DNA of 64,000 bases from positions 248,001 to 312,000 of the forward strand of contig MU839099.1 of the NCBI GenBank assembly GCA_030685235.1. Direction: 5' to 3'. The first letter of the stretch is position 1; each line of letters opens with the position of its first letter. Below are positions 12,663 through 25,442 of this stretch, one piece after another. Both the position numbers and the translations under genes were made by a program. The notes below the pieces were generated by a model. That model ran no database searches, had not been told where the DNA came from, and saw nothing but the letters and a program-made list of their open reading frames with translations. The DNA comes from Copromyces sp. CBS 386.78 (Eukaryota > Ascomycota > Sordariomycetes > Sordariales > Sordariaceae).

Positions 12663-15600
12663 CGTTAATAATAAACGAAATCGCCTAACTAATCAGCTAA
12701 ATTATAGCCTAGATTCTAGTTACCGCCTCCCGCCCTTCGAATTCATTATTAGGTTTAAAGGTAGAAGAAGTCGGCTTTTTCAACCCCGGCCTCAAAGACA
12801 AAGACGATAATAGCGATAGAATAGTTCAATAAAGTAAGACTACAATCTTTATTAACGTTTACGCGTTTATAGAACGGTTAAAACACCTAATTACTATACA
12901 TTCTATATAAGCCGTTCGAAAAGTCTAGACTACCTATTTTCAAAGCTTAACTTTAATTTAATACTCTACTAAATTAATCGACCTTAAATGGGCTGGCCTT
13001 ACTACGGGAGAAATCGAATTCATCGCCTCAACTCTCATCGGCCAGTTTAAACGTATAAATAGCAAAGCACTTTTTAACCTTCAAACTAAGAAATTAACTT
13101 TATTTAATATATATACTAGCCGGAATATCCGTTCCTTCGTCCAACAAATTATCTGGGACGCTAAAACATTAAATCTACCCAATCACTTTCAATTTATATT
13201 TACCTTCGAAACTATAAACGGCTATATCTAATCTATCGTTAATAAACTTACCGAATCTACAACTTTAGGAATCTTCTTCAAATACATTAACGAAAAGAAA
13301 TTTATTTTAATAACTAAAACCAAGGAGTTTTAAGGACCCTTACCTATAATCGGCGGCCTTTTATTATTCAATATTACTAGGCTGTTATTAATAACCGCCT
13401 TAGTAAATTTTAGCAAATACTATTATTCGCGTCCTAACCCCCCTTTTCGTTAATTCAACTAAAATTAATATACTAATCGCCCCAACTAATATAATAATAA
13501 TTATAATTGTCGTTAGAATAATAAAACGAATTCTTCTAACGGGAATAAATATAATAATAGGTATAATAATAATAACAATAGCGCCGGCACCAATAGCGGA
13601 AACGGCGGCAATCCCAACTACAATAAGAACCGGAATAACTAGGCCTTAAAATCCGGATATTAATTTTAATCGAACCCGAACCAAATTTAAACTCAAAATT
13701 AAGGATATTAGAACTAGATTTACTAAAATAGCAACCGGCTATCTATAAATAACTATAATAATAATTCGCTCAATAAGTCTAATAATTAACCTAATTAGAA
13801 CTATAAACTTAACGTTTAACGAATATACGTAACCGAAGCCTAAAACGCTAACCAATAATAAAATCAATAATAAAATCAATAGGAATATTAACCTACGGAC
13901 AATTAAAACCCGGAAATATATAATAATAATAAATATAACCTAATTTTCGACTAAACTTACGATTAACTAAATTAAAGCGTAAATTAGAATAATAATTATA
14001 CTAGGCTTAAGTAATTTAATAGACCGCCTAATTAAATAGCCTAAATAGGAATTCAATAGTCGTTAACTAAGACTTATTAATATTAATATTATTATATTAA
14101 ATTCCCAACTTCAAATAAATTCTAAAAATACTTAGAAAAAGACTATTAAATTAATAGGCAATACAAATAAACCGCATTAATCGCTATATCCGAAATAGCT
14201 TTTAATTCGCGTATAATTACTAATTGCGCTATCGAACCTACTTTTACACTAGACTTTTATAGCGTTAATATTCCTAAATTTAATAAAATCAAACTAGACT
14301 TTAATTCCTATATAATTATTAATTATACCGTTAAATTTATTTTTATATCGGCAACCCCTAACTTTGAAACTATTAACGTTAAAACTATTAAACCGGCTAT
14401 TAATTATCGTATAATTACTAATTACTTTAACGAACCCGTCTTCGAGCCTACCGCCTTCGTAGAACCGTTTATCATTAATATTAATCCTACTAAATTAATT
14501 TCCGACGATTATATAACTATTAATTACGTAATCGAATTAATTTGTAAATATAATATATTTAACGCTATACAGTTCGACTTATCCCCGTATTAACTAAATT
14601 CGCCCGAAAGAATTATAATTACTATTATTAAATAAATAATTAATTTAGAAGTATTATATAATAATAAACAAATTAGACTATTAAATTTAATAAATTAAAA
14701 TAGTATACCCTCCTTAAAGAATCTATATCAACAACCCACTATTAAAGAAGTACCCAAACCCAAGCTCGTAGCAACGAAAATTAACGAAAGTAAAAAACTA
14801 GCGTTATTACTAAACCTACCTTTACCCTTCTAAAAATCTTTAAAAATTATCTATTCTAATATTAATTTTAGACCGAATATTAGAACCGGATAATATTTTA
14901 AAGCTTACTCTTACTTTAAATCCTGTATTATAACTAATTTAGTATTATAGTACAAAGACGAAATCTATTTCAATATAAACTATACTAAATTATTAGCCAA
15001 TAAAGCATAAATTATTTAATACTACCCGAAAGTCTAAATTCAGCGTAAAACTTTAACTATATTAATCCGAAGAATCGGTAACGATTAGCATATTTTAAAC
15101 GAATACATAATCCTCGACTTCTTTTTCAAAGGAGGTATACTACAAGGTAAAGAAGCCGTCGCTCATTTTCGTCGTAAAGTTAGACTAATTAACGGATTCG
15201 AAACTTATCTACTACTTAGAACCGACATACTAAGGCCGGAGAAATTCGTCTTAAACTTAGAGAAGCCCGCTACAATAGTTAAATCCTACAAAATCGCCAT
15301 CCCAATAACCATTTTACCCAGGGGAAAATGCTATAACGCTAAGGTCATTACAACTTAGTATATTATTGTTTAACCCAAATCGTTCGCCCGGATTCCAATT
15401 AAGTATAGCGTTCTAATAGCTAATAGCCAGGATCTCCTATTCGAACTATTACTATTCAATAAAGTAACGTTATTCGTTATACTTACTAATATAAATATAA
15501 ATTATATTATTATAACTAATCCATCCGACAAACTAATTATAATCGCCAATAACTAGACTATTAACCACCTTCGATTAACTAACGATATATCTTCCTTAAC

Positions 15601-18600
15601 CCAAATCCTAAAAGAATAAATAGCCAACGCTATTTATTTAACAGCTAACTAACTTCATAACAAATATTATATTATTAATAATCCTTATTTAATATAAGAT
15701 TAAACTACCGTTAAATACTATACCGGCGTACGTATTTATAAAGATCGGAATAATTTAAAAGAATATTAACGAATCTTTAACTTATTAAACGAATTCGTAA
15801 ACGTCTTCGAAGATAGTAACTTCGTATTAATCTCCGAAGATTAATAACTTTACATCTCGCTAAAACTAAGATAGGAAAAAGAAATCCTATAGAAGTACAA
15901 AATATATCTTATCGGACCCTATAAACGTAAAATTATCCAAAAAACTTTAAAGAAATTTATTGAACAAAGTAGGATTTATAAAATTAAAACCCAAGTCCCC
16001 TTCTCGTTCCTAATCTTCGTTATATAGAAGGATATACTTAATAGAATAAAGAAAGGATGTATAATTATTAATATTTATAAATTCAATAAAATTATCCTAT
16101 TTAATTTATACTTAATAACTTTCTAAAACGAAATACTATCGACTATTAATAATAAAACTTATATCTCTATCTATAATACTATTAATTTCTACTACTAATA
16201 GCGAATCTATTTTAATTCGGATTGGGCATTTATAATTACAACGCCCAAAGGCCAATTTTCCTTTAAATATCTAATTATAAAATATAAAGGGAACAACGCC
16301 TTCGTTTAACGGCAAATAAATACTATTCTACAAAATATCCCAACCGCTAAAAGTTACTATAATAATATTATTGTAGCGTCTTCTACTATTAACGATTATT
16401 TTACAAATTTAAAGCGCCTTTTTAAAGCCCTTAAAATCGTTAATATTAATTTAGGTCCTTCGAAATCCTTTATTAGATTTCCTAGTACCGTAGTGCTAAG
16501 CTAAAAAATTAATTCGTTCAGTTTAAATATAACGCCGGAAAGATTTAACGCTATTAAACGCTTATAATTTCCTTTAATATTAAGAAATTTAAAATACTTC
16601 TTTAAATTCACCGGCTACTTATAAAATAATATACCCTAATTTTCAATTATTATTTCCCCGCTCTAGGAACGAAAAATTCAATTAATATAAATTCATAAAG
16701 TTAAAGATCTAAAGAAATAATTAAAATACATACGAAAAGTTTAGACAAATACGATTATTATTAACGAACCTACTATAATTAAAAAAACAACTTTTAATAC
16801 AATTAAAGAAAAACTATTAAAGCAAACTACACTAACGTACTTCAATATTAATAAATAATTATTCTTCGATTTTAATATATCTAAATATAGAATTAATATA
16901 TAAATTTACTATATTAACAAATAAATTATACTAAAATTACTAAATAAAAAAAGGATCATTATTATATATCCGCTACGTACAGCAATCCAACCCATCGCCT
17001 TCCTAAATCAAACTCTATCCAAAGCCGAATATAAATATTAACTAATAGAAATAGAAATCCTAAACTACATTTAAATAAAAGAAAATTCGTTAATAATTAT
17101 AAATTACTAAGAAAACCCTAATCGTATTTACAAATTATTAAACCATCTTTAATCTTCAACGTCAACTTAATATCGCTAATACTATAATAGCTAATACCAA
17201 TAATAAGAAATTTATTAACGCATTAAAATATATTAGCCGATATAAATTATAAGTAATATACAAACCTAGCAAATACTATATTATACTAAATATGCTATTT
17301 CGACTTCTAATTAATCCGGGCCCAAATAATAATTTAGAAGTCCTAGGTAGTCTCGAAATCCTTCCTAATAATCGAAACGAATACTAAATATTCTTTATAA
17401 TCGATTAACTATACTAAGAAACCTACTTCAACGTACTATTAATAATACGCCTAATATTAATTAAGGATATCGAAGACTTATAATTAGGATAATTATTAGT
17501 AAAAGGATATACTTTAATATAAATAACGCTAAACTTCCGTTAAAGAATTATTAACGGATATAACGAAGACCCAAAATTAATTCGAATTAAGCGGCTAATC
17601 TTCAATAACGAACGCTTAAGGATTATCACGGGGCGAGATGGCACCGTAGGGGGTATGATGAGATATGCGTTGTTGCATGAGGAGAAAGGAGGGGAGAAGG
17701 AAGTGTGCGAGGAGGTCTGGCTGTATATGGGCGAGAGCCCTACAGACCAGACCGTGCGCGGGCACGTGAGACTGCACGTGACGATGACATGTGCGTGGCC
17801 AGAGCTCTGGGCTCTGGTCGGCACAGCACATGTGCAGTCAGTGCAGCACAGCACATCACAGGTCTAACCCTGTGATAAGGATATATAATTAAATATAATT
17901 ACCGTTCGCCTTTAAAAACGGCCTATTTTAGCGGATTACTAAAGGAAGCCCGGACTACTTATATATCCCACGCGCCTACATCAAAAAAATCTTTAATTTA
18001 ATTCATTTCGGCAATTATAACAATTATACTAAACTTAATAAATATTTATTACCTTATTTTATTATTAAAAATACTAATTTACTATATTAATATTTAGCTA
18101 ATTATCCGGAATACCGTATTTTCAAGACTAAACAATATAAAATATATAATAGTCTATAACCTATTCTTAAACCGCCCTACCCATTTTATATAATAACTAT
18201 CAACTTTATTATCAACTTACCTACATTAATACCGGATAGATTTAATGCAGTAATATCGATAATTTACAAGTTTAATAAGGCGATAAACGCAATACCCGGT
18301 AAAATAATATAAATAGCGAAAAACTAAGCGATCGCTTTCCTCAACACATTATTTATTACTAAATAGGGATTACTAAAAATTATTATTAGCAATAGGGACT
18401 CTAAATTTCTATTAACTTTTTAAAAAACCCTATTCGAACGCTTAGGAACGACCCTTCTATATAATACGATTTACCATCCGCAAATTAACAGGTAAAGCGA
18501 ACGTATAAATTTCGTTATTAAATCTACGTTTAAATATTATATTAACGTATTAAAAGATCTAAATCTATAGCCAACAGCAATTCCCGCCTTAGTATTTAGA

Positions 18601-19439
18601 ATTAATAATACGAAAGCCGCCGCTATAGGCCTTATACTTAGCGAAGCTATTATAAGATTTACGCCTAATAACGTCGTCAATATCGTATTAAAGCAGGTTA
18701 ACCGCAAAGATAACTAATAATTTAAAGATTTACTATTACCTATTATTAAAATCGCTATTAATAACGTAATCGCAATTTCAGCTATATTAATAAAAGATTA
18801 CTTTAATCGAAGACGTCTCCCTAAATTCTTCAAATTCAACGACAAAATTATACTCAAACTCCATTAAAATTACTTAATACCGAAGGTAACTATACTAGGT
18901 AAAAAGCTAAAATAATAATTCTTAAGACTGTTCAAAATTATTAAGAGAGTCGGCCGATCGGCGTATCGCCTAAATTTACCAAAAGACTAGAAAATCCACC
19001 CCGTTATCAATATCAATCATCTAGAGCCCGCTCCGCCTATAAATATTTTTAGAAAATAGCTCCTAAAAATTAACGAACCTATACACCTATCGGACCACCC
19101 GTATAGCGTTATCGGTTACGATTAATAAAGGAAGAAATATTTACTAGGGTTTGAGAGATTTAGACCAGAATATTACAAATAGAGGAAAACCGAAGATATT
19201 AACGCGGAGGCCGTTAAGAAATATAAAGAAAGGTTATAACGGGACGGATTTATAATAAAGGAAATAGCGTATACTATTATAGAATATTAGAAAGATTAAC
19301 GAACTTATAATTAACTATCCCCTAAATTTAATTAAATTGAGCCGGACTTATAGGGCATATTTAGTTAAATTTCATTTTCTTTTTTTTAGTTTTAGACTTA
19401 GCGACGGGGACGTCGCTTTTTTCGTTTTTTAGGGGGCAT
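12663..19439 (+). pseudogene. RIP-destroyed gag-pol region of the outer element, right part
   Basis: This stretch continues the plus-strand coding region interrupted at 4244. In order it shows a gag-like, Asn-rich low-complexity segment (about 13440-14100), protease/reverse transcriptase sequence with the motif at 16355-16381, and RNase H sequence up to about 17600. After the 254 bp insertion (17624-17877) come the integrase (about 17950-18900) and a C-terminal tail to about 19260. Stops from Gln, Arg and Trp codons occur throughout. The tract AGGGGGCAT at 19431-19439 is the polypurine tract. Confidence 0.85.
17624..17877. mobile_element. Non-RIPed 254 bp terminal-inverted-repeat element (MITE-like)
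   Basis: A GC-rich island with sharp edges inside AT-rich DNA. Its ends are inverted repeats, TATCACGGGG at the left and CCCTGTGATA at the right, with one mismatch in about 10 bp. AGGAT is duplicated outside both ends (17619-17623 and 17878-17882). The exact edge is ambiguous by one or two bases because the duplication runs into the repeat. It encodes no convincing protein. Internally it has many CACGTG/GCAC/GTGC words that could fold. Being short, it would fall below the length RIP usually needs, and its intact state suggests insertion after the host element was mutated. Confidence 0.82.
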
Positions 19440-19603
19440 TATTAGCGCTTACTAAGCATACACGTACAAGGCAGGCACCATGCACCATGCCCTGTATATG
19501 TAACCAGTACATGATACACATTGTACAGTACTTTAACATCACATCACAAAATACATCACAGAATGCACACGCATGCCCTTGCTTATGCCTTACGGCATTA
19601 ACA
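19440..19603 (+). repeat. 3' LTR of the outer Ty3/gypsy-like element (164 bp)
   Basis: Pairs with 2521-2684. Its right (outer) two-thirds is almost unmutated (GCATGCCCTTGCTTATGCC), while its left edge shows G-to-A changes such as TATTAGCG for TGTTAGCG. Confidence 0.93.
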
Positions 19604-19608
19604 GAGTG
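19604..19608. repeat. Target-site duplication GAGTG, right copy
   Basis: Identical to 2516-2520; right boundary of the outer element. Confidence 0.93.
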
Positions 19609-21629
19609 TGACAAAGTGGGTTGGTGGGGGACATTGGGAGCCACCTGCACTGGAGCACATGGTGTTTCGGCGTTTCAGGGGAAGGCACGCTTACCAAGTG
19701 GGGCTCCAGGGGGGAGTTGAACTTTTGTTTGAAGCTCTTGCCCGATGCTCTGTGCTCCCGTCACGTTCGATGTTAGGTAAGCAGCGGGTATTTCTTTTCC
19801 CTTTGACAGGAACCGACAGGATCAATCGCTTCTCTCTTGGTTACGACAGTTTTCCCGTCGCATTCTCCTTTACCATCGAGCGACATGCGGAATCAACGGC
19901 AGCACATCCTCAGCTTCTCGACCACGGTGCTTGTCTGAACATTGACCGTCTACACGCACCTTGCATCACCACCATCAGGTTCCGTTCCCGATCAGGAATC
20001 GGGAGACCATTCGGGAAACGCTACCCACCTCTAACAAGTGCTGTCAACTTCCATCCCCAACATACCGAGGCACTTCGGGCATCATGTCCGATCACATTCG
20101 GCGTTCACCTTGGAAAAGTGACGATGTCCGGTGAAGTCTCACCCCACTGCCCCGGGCCTTCTGCAGGTACGACGGCAGAGGCCTGCCCGTCTGCTAAACG
20201 GGATAACAGGTCATCTCTAGGCAACTTGGCGCGTCATGCACCCAACAACACCAAATCTCCCCGCTCACGACAAGTCCACCGACAACTGCACAGTCACGAG
20301 CCGGCAGATCTTGGGACTGCGCCACAGTGCTACACAGTACTCGTCCCAGGAACGCGAGATCACGGGCAAGGTCGCCATGCCTATATACCATGGTACAGTA
20401 GCCCAAAAACGCTTTTCTGCATCCCAGATCACAACTCCTCCAAGAGGATGGGACATGTCTCTGGGTCAAGTATGCGTCACAAGCCCTCCGGTCTCTTGCG
20501 CCAGACCCCGTTCGTCGATTGATGCGCCTTATCAGCCATGTTAAAGACTCGACTCTACCGATATCAACGTATCAACTCGCATTCTTCACCTCTTTGGGGA
20601 AGCCGGATCGCAAGCCGCTCAAGAAACGGGTTCCCCTCCCGGCGTCCACGCGTCTTACAAACGATTCATGGCGAGCCCAAAGCCGGCGCTCATGCCATAT
20701 CCAGCTTGCATGAAATAGGAGCCGCAAAGCTATGGTGCTTTGACGCTTGGGCCCGCGGCATCGACATTGACAAGGGTCCACCACTGCCATGCGATTTGCA
20801 CGATCATACCCAACCATATCGGCAAGTTCCCTTTTGGAGGGCTGTTGAGCACGCAAGTGGCAGGTGGGGGTGGGATAGAGGACCAACAAGCCCATCAATC
20901 TCTGTCTGGAGTTGGTGGTATCGCGATCTCGACGTGGCTTGTCTATCCTGGTTCTACCAATAAGCCAAGTGCTCGGCCCTCGAGTCTTGGACGGTTCTGC
21001 ATTCAACTAATACTGCTCGGTTCATATCAAGATTGCAGTCCCCGCAGTCGATGGGTCATCTGCTCACCTCCCACTATGGCTTCAAGCGAATCGGCTCCTC
21101 GTCCCAAGGTTCACGTTTTACGATTACTTACAGCCGTAAAGGAAGAGGCCTACAAGTCCCGAATAAGGTTGCTCTGAACATGCCACTTATATGAGAGATA
21201 GCGGGGCGTAAGCACGTCTTCTCATTATCCATCCCGGGCACCTAAGATATCTCGGTGCCAGTGCGCCGAGACATCATTTCGTAGTTCGTACCAGTGCCGT
21301 CAAGTGCGGACTAGCCTCCGGTCCAGGGCCTGGCTCTTGTTTTCTTGAGCGCTACATACACTGATCAATGCTACCTCGATACCCCCCAGTCATCAACTGT
21401 GACCTCAACATTTTTTTCGTGTTACAACAGGCGTAGGAGTTGTGCGGAAATGCTCACCTTAGGTAGGTTCATTTGCTTCAACCAGGCATGAACCGCTTCC
21501 ACCTCCCACCCCTCTACTGATGGCCAAAGTTACCTCTCATCCCATAACGGACATTTTCCCCCCCCTCACCCAGACGTTGATATGTAGACGGGCCACACGG
21601 AAAGTGGGCGCTTTTGTACCGCTGATGCA
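19609..21629. other. Gene-poor GC-normal DNA
   Basis: Several overlapping open frames occur on both strands. The longest (19608-20522, plus) starts at GTG, has no recognisable domain and overlaps equally good frames, so I see no supported gene. No repeats were noted. Confidence 0.45.
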
Positions 21630-21900
21630 GGGGGGGGGGGGGGGGGGGGGGGGTTTGAATACCCACAAACAATAAAACCCCCCCCACACAAAAAAAAAAA
21701 AAAAAAAAAACCACACTTTTTTTTGGGGAATTAAAAAAAAAAAAAAAATATNNNNNNNNNNGGTCTAGTTGGCCTTGAAGTAGTTGTTTGTCGTGGCTGG
21801 CTCGATTCTGGTCGTGGGGGGGGCGGGTGGGGGGGGGCGGGGGGGGGGGCGGGGGGGGGCGGGGGGGGGGGCGGGGGGGGGGGGGGGGGGGGGGGGGGGG
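21630..21900. other. Assembly gap with homopolymer artefacts
   Basis: A 24-base G run (21630-21653), C runs, A runs of 16-20 bases and a T run lead into ten Ns at 21752-21761. A G-rich tract with scattered C (about 21816-21900) follows. This looks like low-quality read ends around an unclosed gap, not genuine sequence. Any open frame crossing it is untrustworthy. Confidence 0.9.
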
Positions 21901-22991
21901 TTTGAATTCCGCACTAAGCTTGCAAGCCTCCCAGAGCAAAGATAGACTCTGCATAATGCCCACGTTTTTTTGCGGAAGTGAAACGAATATCCACTTGCTA
22001 TGCACCTCTACTGCTGAATGCGGCTGCGTGGTTCCTGAGGGCGGGCGAGTGCCAAACCAAGTCAGACCTCACCTACGCTACCTTGTCGTTCGGGAGAGTC
22101 TCTTGTTCGGTAGTTTCTATACCGAGATTCTGAAACATCAACACAGTATCCACTTTGGGTTTGTGTTTGTCTCTTTACGACTTGGACAAGCAGTTTCAAC
22201 AAGTACCGCGTTGGCTGCTCATAATGCCAACACTCAATTGTGGCCTTCAATGTTTCATGCTATGACTGCTCCCAAATACCACTTCGATGCACGGTTTGTC
22301 CTGGCTTCGGGTTGTATAAACCAGGATAATGTGCCAGTCAAGCTTTCACAGCGAAATATGGTGGCTTGCGGATCGAAACCAAGCACCTTAATCACAGGAT
22401 GTTACGGAGACCCTGCCTCCACCGTTACCTGCACACGATCTTCTGTACACGGACGTTTTTTCTGTTTGCTCGATCATATGAACACGTAGTATCGTGTTCG
22501 GGTCTTAGCTGGTCCTAATGCCGATGCTAGCTTATGCAACATGGACTGGATATCATTTTCAAGGAGGGTCAAAGCGCATCTTGGGTCACTTCCAATATGT
22601 ACACCTTGCACACCAGAAAATGACTTATATTATCTACAACTCTCGCGACATCTAGTGATATCAAGCAGGTTAACTTTACCATGTCTCACATCTCTTCATT
22701 TTGGGTTTAGCTCTACACATACAAACTTCAATCACATCCACCACCACTACTTTGCCCCCCTTCTGCGCAAGCCCTTCCGGTCAGGCAACCGTTGGATTAT
22801 CTCTTGATCAACAACAAGCTTAACAGTAAGCCTTCATCCGCTCCCAAAGTTGCCCGGATTTACTCACCAAACCACCAGTCTCGCTTTCTCTGCGTTCCCA
22901 CTGGGCTACCTTGAGGTTCCCTCGAATTCATCGCGCCGCACAACTCATCACACATAAGCGATTCTTCCTCTTAGCATCCCAGAACCATAAC
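21901..22991. other. Intergenic DNA and likely promoter/5' leader of the gene at 22992
   Basis: No gene recognised. From about 22680 the sequence becomes pyrimidine-rich with CACCACCAC and CTTTGCCCCCC stretches, as in many fungal promoters. A possible untranslated-leader intron begins near 22825 (AACAGTAAGCC), but I cannot confirm it. Confidence 0.4.
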
Positions 22992-23174
22992 ATGTGCGAC
23001 TTCTTCAAGAACTACTACATTTACGCATCTTGCACCGACCCCGGTCTTCACTTTTACAAGATCGAATTGGACGGCAGCCCACAAGGCGCCTGCCCCAGGG
23101 CACCTCATGAACGGTTCATCGTCAAGGGAGACAAGTGTGAGCATTGCCAGGGGTCATTACCGCTGCGGATTTAA
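22992..23174 (+). CDS. Small Cys/His-rich protein (60 aa), hypothetical
   Basis: An ATG at 22992 (ACCATAACATGTGC) opens a 60-residue frame ending in TAA. The protein starts MCDFFKNYYIY. It has Cys at 2, 14, 34, 49 and 52 and His at 20, 39 and 51, with a terminal CEHC knuckle (49-52). The spacing would suit a small zinc-binding fold. There is no signal peptide or membrane segment, so it is probably intracellular. The frame continues upstream without a stop but only from a TTG. Codon choice (TTC, AAG, GAC, ATC) is typical of expressed fungal genes. I recall similar short C-x2-C proteins of unknown function in ascomycetes, but I cannot name a family. It stands alone, downstream of the assembly gap. 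Confidence 0.65.
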   Translation: MCDFFKNYYIYASCTDPGLHFYKIELDGSPQGACPRAPHERFIVKGDKCEHCQGSLPLRI

Positions 23175-25371
23175 AGTGAGGGGGAGGAAGTCGCCATTGA
23201 ACGTTAAACGGGTTGGATGCTACCATTGATACCGCTACTTTTCGCACCAACGTTGGTTCTCACCCTTGTTTCCCATTTTCAAAAGGTTTTGGTGTTTGAA
23301 GCCTTTGCCCAGCACGATGTCCTATGTTTTCTTTGTTCCCTTACGGCGTATCTGGTGTTCAACGGTTTTCTGATATCTCTTCAGTTTTGTACTATTCTCT
23401 CAGTTTGTGACGCGCATTATGCTGGATTCTTTTTGGGGTGTTGTATAACCGACATATCACCAGCTCTGTATTTTCTAGGCGGCCAGTCAGTCATGCGGTC
23501 TTTTGAACTTTCACTCCTCTTTTTGCCCAAGCTCATCTTGGAAGTGGTGGACGGAACAAATACCATCAAAGTGTAAGGACAACCAAGCAGGGAAGGGAAA
23601 CCGGTTTGTTGGGGTGGCAACGGCGATTAGTGACGTGTCAAACCCTTGTCTATCACGATGGAAGTTTGAATACAAACGGACAGATGGAAGAGAAGAAAGT
23701 CCCAAATCTGACTACGTGGGACGTGGGGGAAGGCTTTTAGGCCCGAGAAGGTTTTGATGCATGGGCCTTGCATGGAGCATGGGGGGTAATCTAAGGGAAT
23801 CACGGAGGAAGACCCCCGAAGTTGTGGGGGTTGCTGGATAGGGAGTCTTGAAGAAGATATGAGATATCAGATCTCGTGCGATAGTCAGTAGGCAAGGAAT
23901 ACCTACCGAATAATGTTTTTCGACCGATGGCAATGGAAGAAATGAGGCTCATGATGAACAACTGGTTTTGGTTAACATCATCGAAGTCATATCGTATGCA
24001 AATAATTGACGTTTAGCCCGTAGCGCACTCATTGGCGCTCGACTCGCCTGTTTGACCTTTTGTCATGGGGCAAAATTAGGAGGCGCTTCGAGCATGACGA
24101 GCAGTTGCACCGGGGACTTACCTTGAGACTCGTAAATTCCAGGCATCATGTTATCCCGTAGGACCATGGGGATGGATGCCTTGATTTGGTTGCTCGGCCT
24201 CAGATTGTCACCTCGGTCCTTCCAAATTTTCTCAATACTTGGTCGAGGCCCATTATCTAGGCCACAAGCGAGAAGCCATATGCAAGTGATTGCGAACAAG
24301 TCCAGGATTTTCTGCTGTTAGTAGACGAAATGATGAGTCGACATGAGGCGGCCACATACTGTGTAGCAGACCCGTGCCGTCGGGCTAAGAAACTTGGAAG
24401 TAGTGTAGCTCAGAGTGCGGGACAAAGAAGTGGTAGCAGAGGAAGACATGACGGGAAACCTACGTTAGTCATTGCCTTCCTCCATGATCCAGCCGCAAAG
24501 TGGTCGCTGGAAGTGTAGGTAGTAGCTCTACCAAAGCGGGCTGGACCTGTAGCTGCAGTAGCTCGCCAAGAAAGAAGTCCAGACCTCCGTTGTACACCCA
24601 TCCGTTAAAGCTTGTCGTTGACTATTGCATAGATCCTCCAAATCGATTCCGAGCAGACCGACTTCTACCCAGCTCATCCCGCGGCACAAGGTACGGCTCA
24701 AACTTGACCTTGTTGGAACTTTTTAACTTTGTAGTTCGAGTGGTAGCTCCTGCCACCTCTCATGGTACCGGGGCCAGATTGGTTTTCCCCCTCCTCCTCT
24801 CCCCATTCTGTAGATCTTATGTCCCTCACTCAGCTTCATCAGCTGAAACCTCAGCCGGCTTCCGTTCTTCCGAGCCGTCGTAGCTTCGCCTACCTACCTC
24901 TTGGGTAGCGAGCGAACGTGTGAACGTGTGAGGCTACCGAACCGTACGTAGGCCAGGTCAAGGCTGAAATAAGCGCGAAGGACCTCCAAGGCCAAGCGCC
25001 GCAGAGGCGGAAAGGAGTGACAGTGCACATGGCACAAGGCAGCATGCCAGATTGTATTTTTCATCGCTTTCCACTTGTTTTATCGGATCCACGTATTTGT
25101 CGTCGCATTGATGGTGTATTCGCGATGATTGTCGTTTGAGTCAATATCACGCAGAAATATCTTTCACTTCCTTGATAACCGAATGAAAAGCTCTTGCGTA
25201 TATCATGTATACTTATCATACTTCAGATTTCGTCGATATGTGCTTCTCCAACATGGGGTTGCTTGACTGATTTCTGGGCCGCAAAATGTCGGTCCTTTGC
25301 TCTCGAGTTCTCAGCAAAGAGCGGACACGTATTCCCTTATGAGAACAAAATCTTGACGTTTTTATCAATAA
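23175..25371. other. Gene-poor DNA between the small Cys-rich gene and tRNA-Gly
   Basis: The first part is presumably the 3' untranslated region of the preceding gene. A hydrophobic open frame at 23217-23576 has no family resemblance. Nothing further is supported. A short GAACGTGTG tandem repeat occurs near 24913. Confidence 0.4.
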
Positions 25372-25442
25372 GCGCCAGTGGTTTAGTGGTAAAATCCATC
25401 GTTGCCATCGATGGGCCCCGCGTTCGATTCGCGGCTGGCGCA
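25372..25442 (+). tRNA. tRNA-Gly (anticodon GCC)
   Basis: A complete cloverleaf of 71 nt with no intron. The acceptor stem GCGCCAG (25372-25378) pairs with CTGGCGC (25435-25441), followed by discriminator A. The D arm contains GGTTTAGTGGTAAAATC. The anticodon stem CATCG/CGATG encloses the loop TTGCCAT with GCC at 25404-25406. The T arm is CGCG-TTCGATT-CGCG. A run of eight Ts follows. Internal A-box and B-box (GTTCGATTC) promoter elements are intact. Confidence 0.97.

Larger units (their letters stand above)
2521..19603 (+). mobile_element. Outer Ty3/gypsy-like LTR retrotransposon, RIP-mutated, split by a nested element
   Basis: Two 164 bp LTRs (2521-2684 and 19440-19603) run from TGTTAGCG to ATTAACA and lie between exact GAGTG duplications (2516-2520 and 19604-19608). 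Without the inner element (8,408 bp plus its 5 bp duplication) and the 254 bp insertion, the element is about 8.4 kb, usual for Ty3/gypsy. Plus-strand coding remnants confirm class and orientation. At 16355-16381 lies a reverse transcriptase motif YYNNIIVAS, expected YxDDIIVAS with both Asp codons changed to Asn, followed by a KRLFKAL...LGPSKSF stretch typical of Ty3 reverse transcriptase. An integrase zinc-finger-like HFGNYNNY is near 18004, with remnants of the catalytic core near 18200-18500. A C-terminal HPVINIDHLEPAPP-type stretch is near 19000. A purine tract AGGGGGCAT precedes the 3' LTR. All frames are full of TAA/TAG stops, so the element is dead. Confidence 0.93.

Noticed and set aside
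19608..20522. 304-codon plus-strand frame right after the outer element
   Set aside because: Starts at GTG inside the target duplication, has no domain, and overlaps equally long frames on both strands.
21788..22489. Gly-rich 233-codon frame
   Set aside because: Its N-terminal part is a translation of an artefactual G-run next to the assembly gap.
23217..23576. Hydrophobic 119-codon frame
   Set aside because: T-rich sequence in the likely 3' flank of the small Cys-rich gene; hydrophobicity follows from composition.
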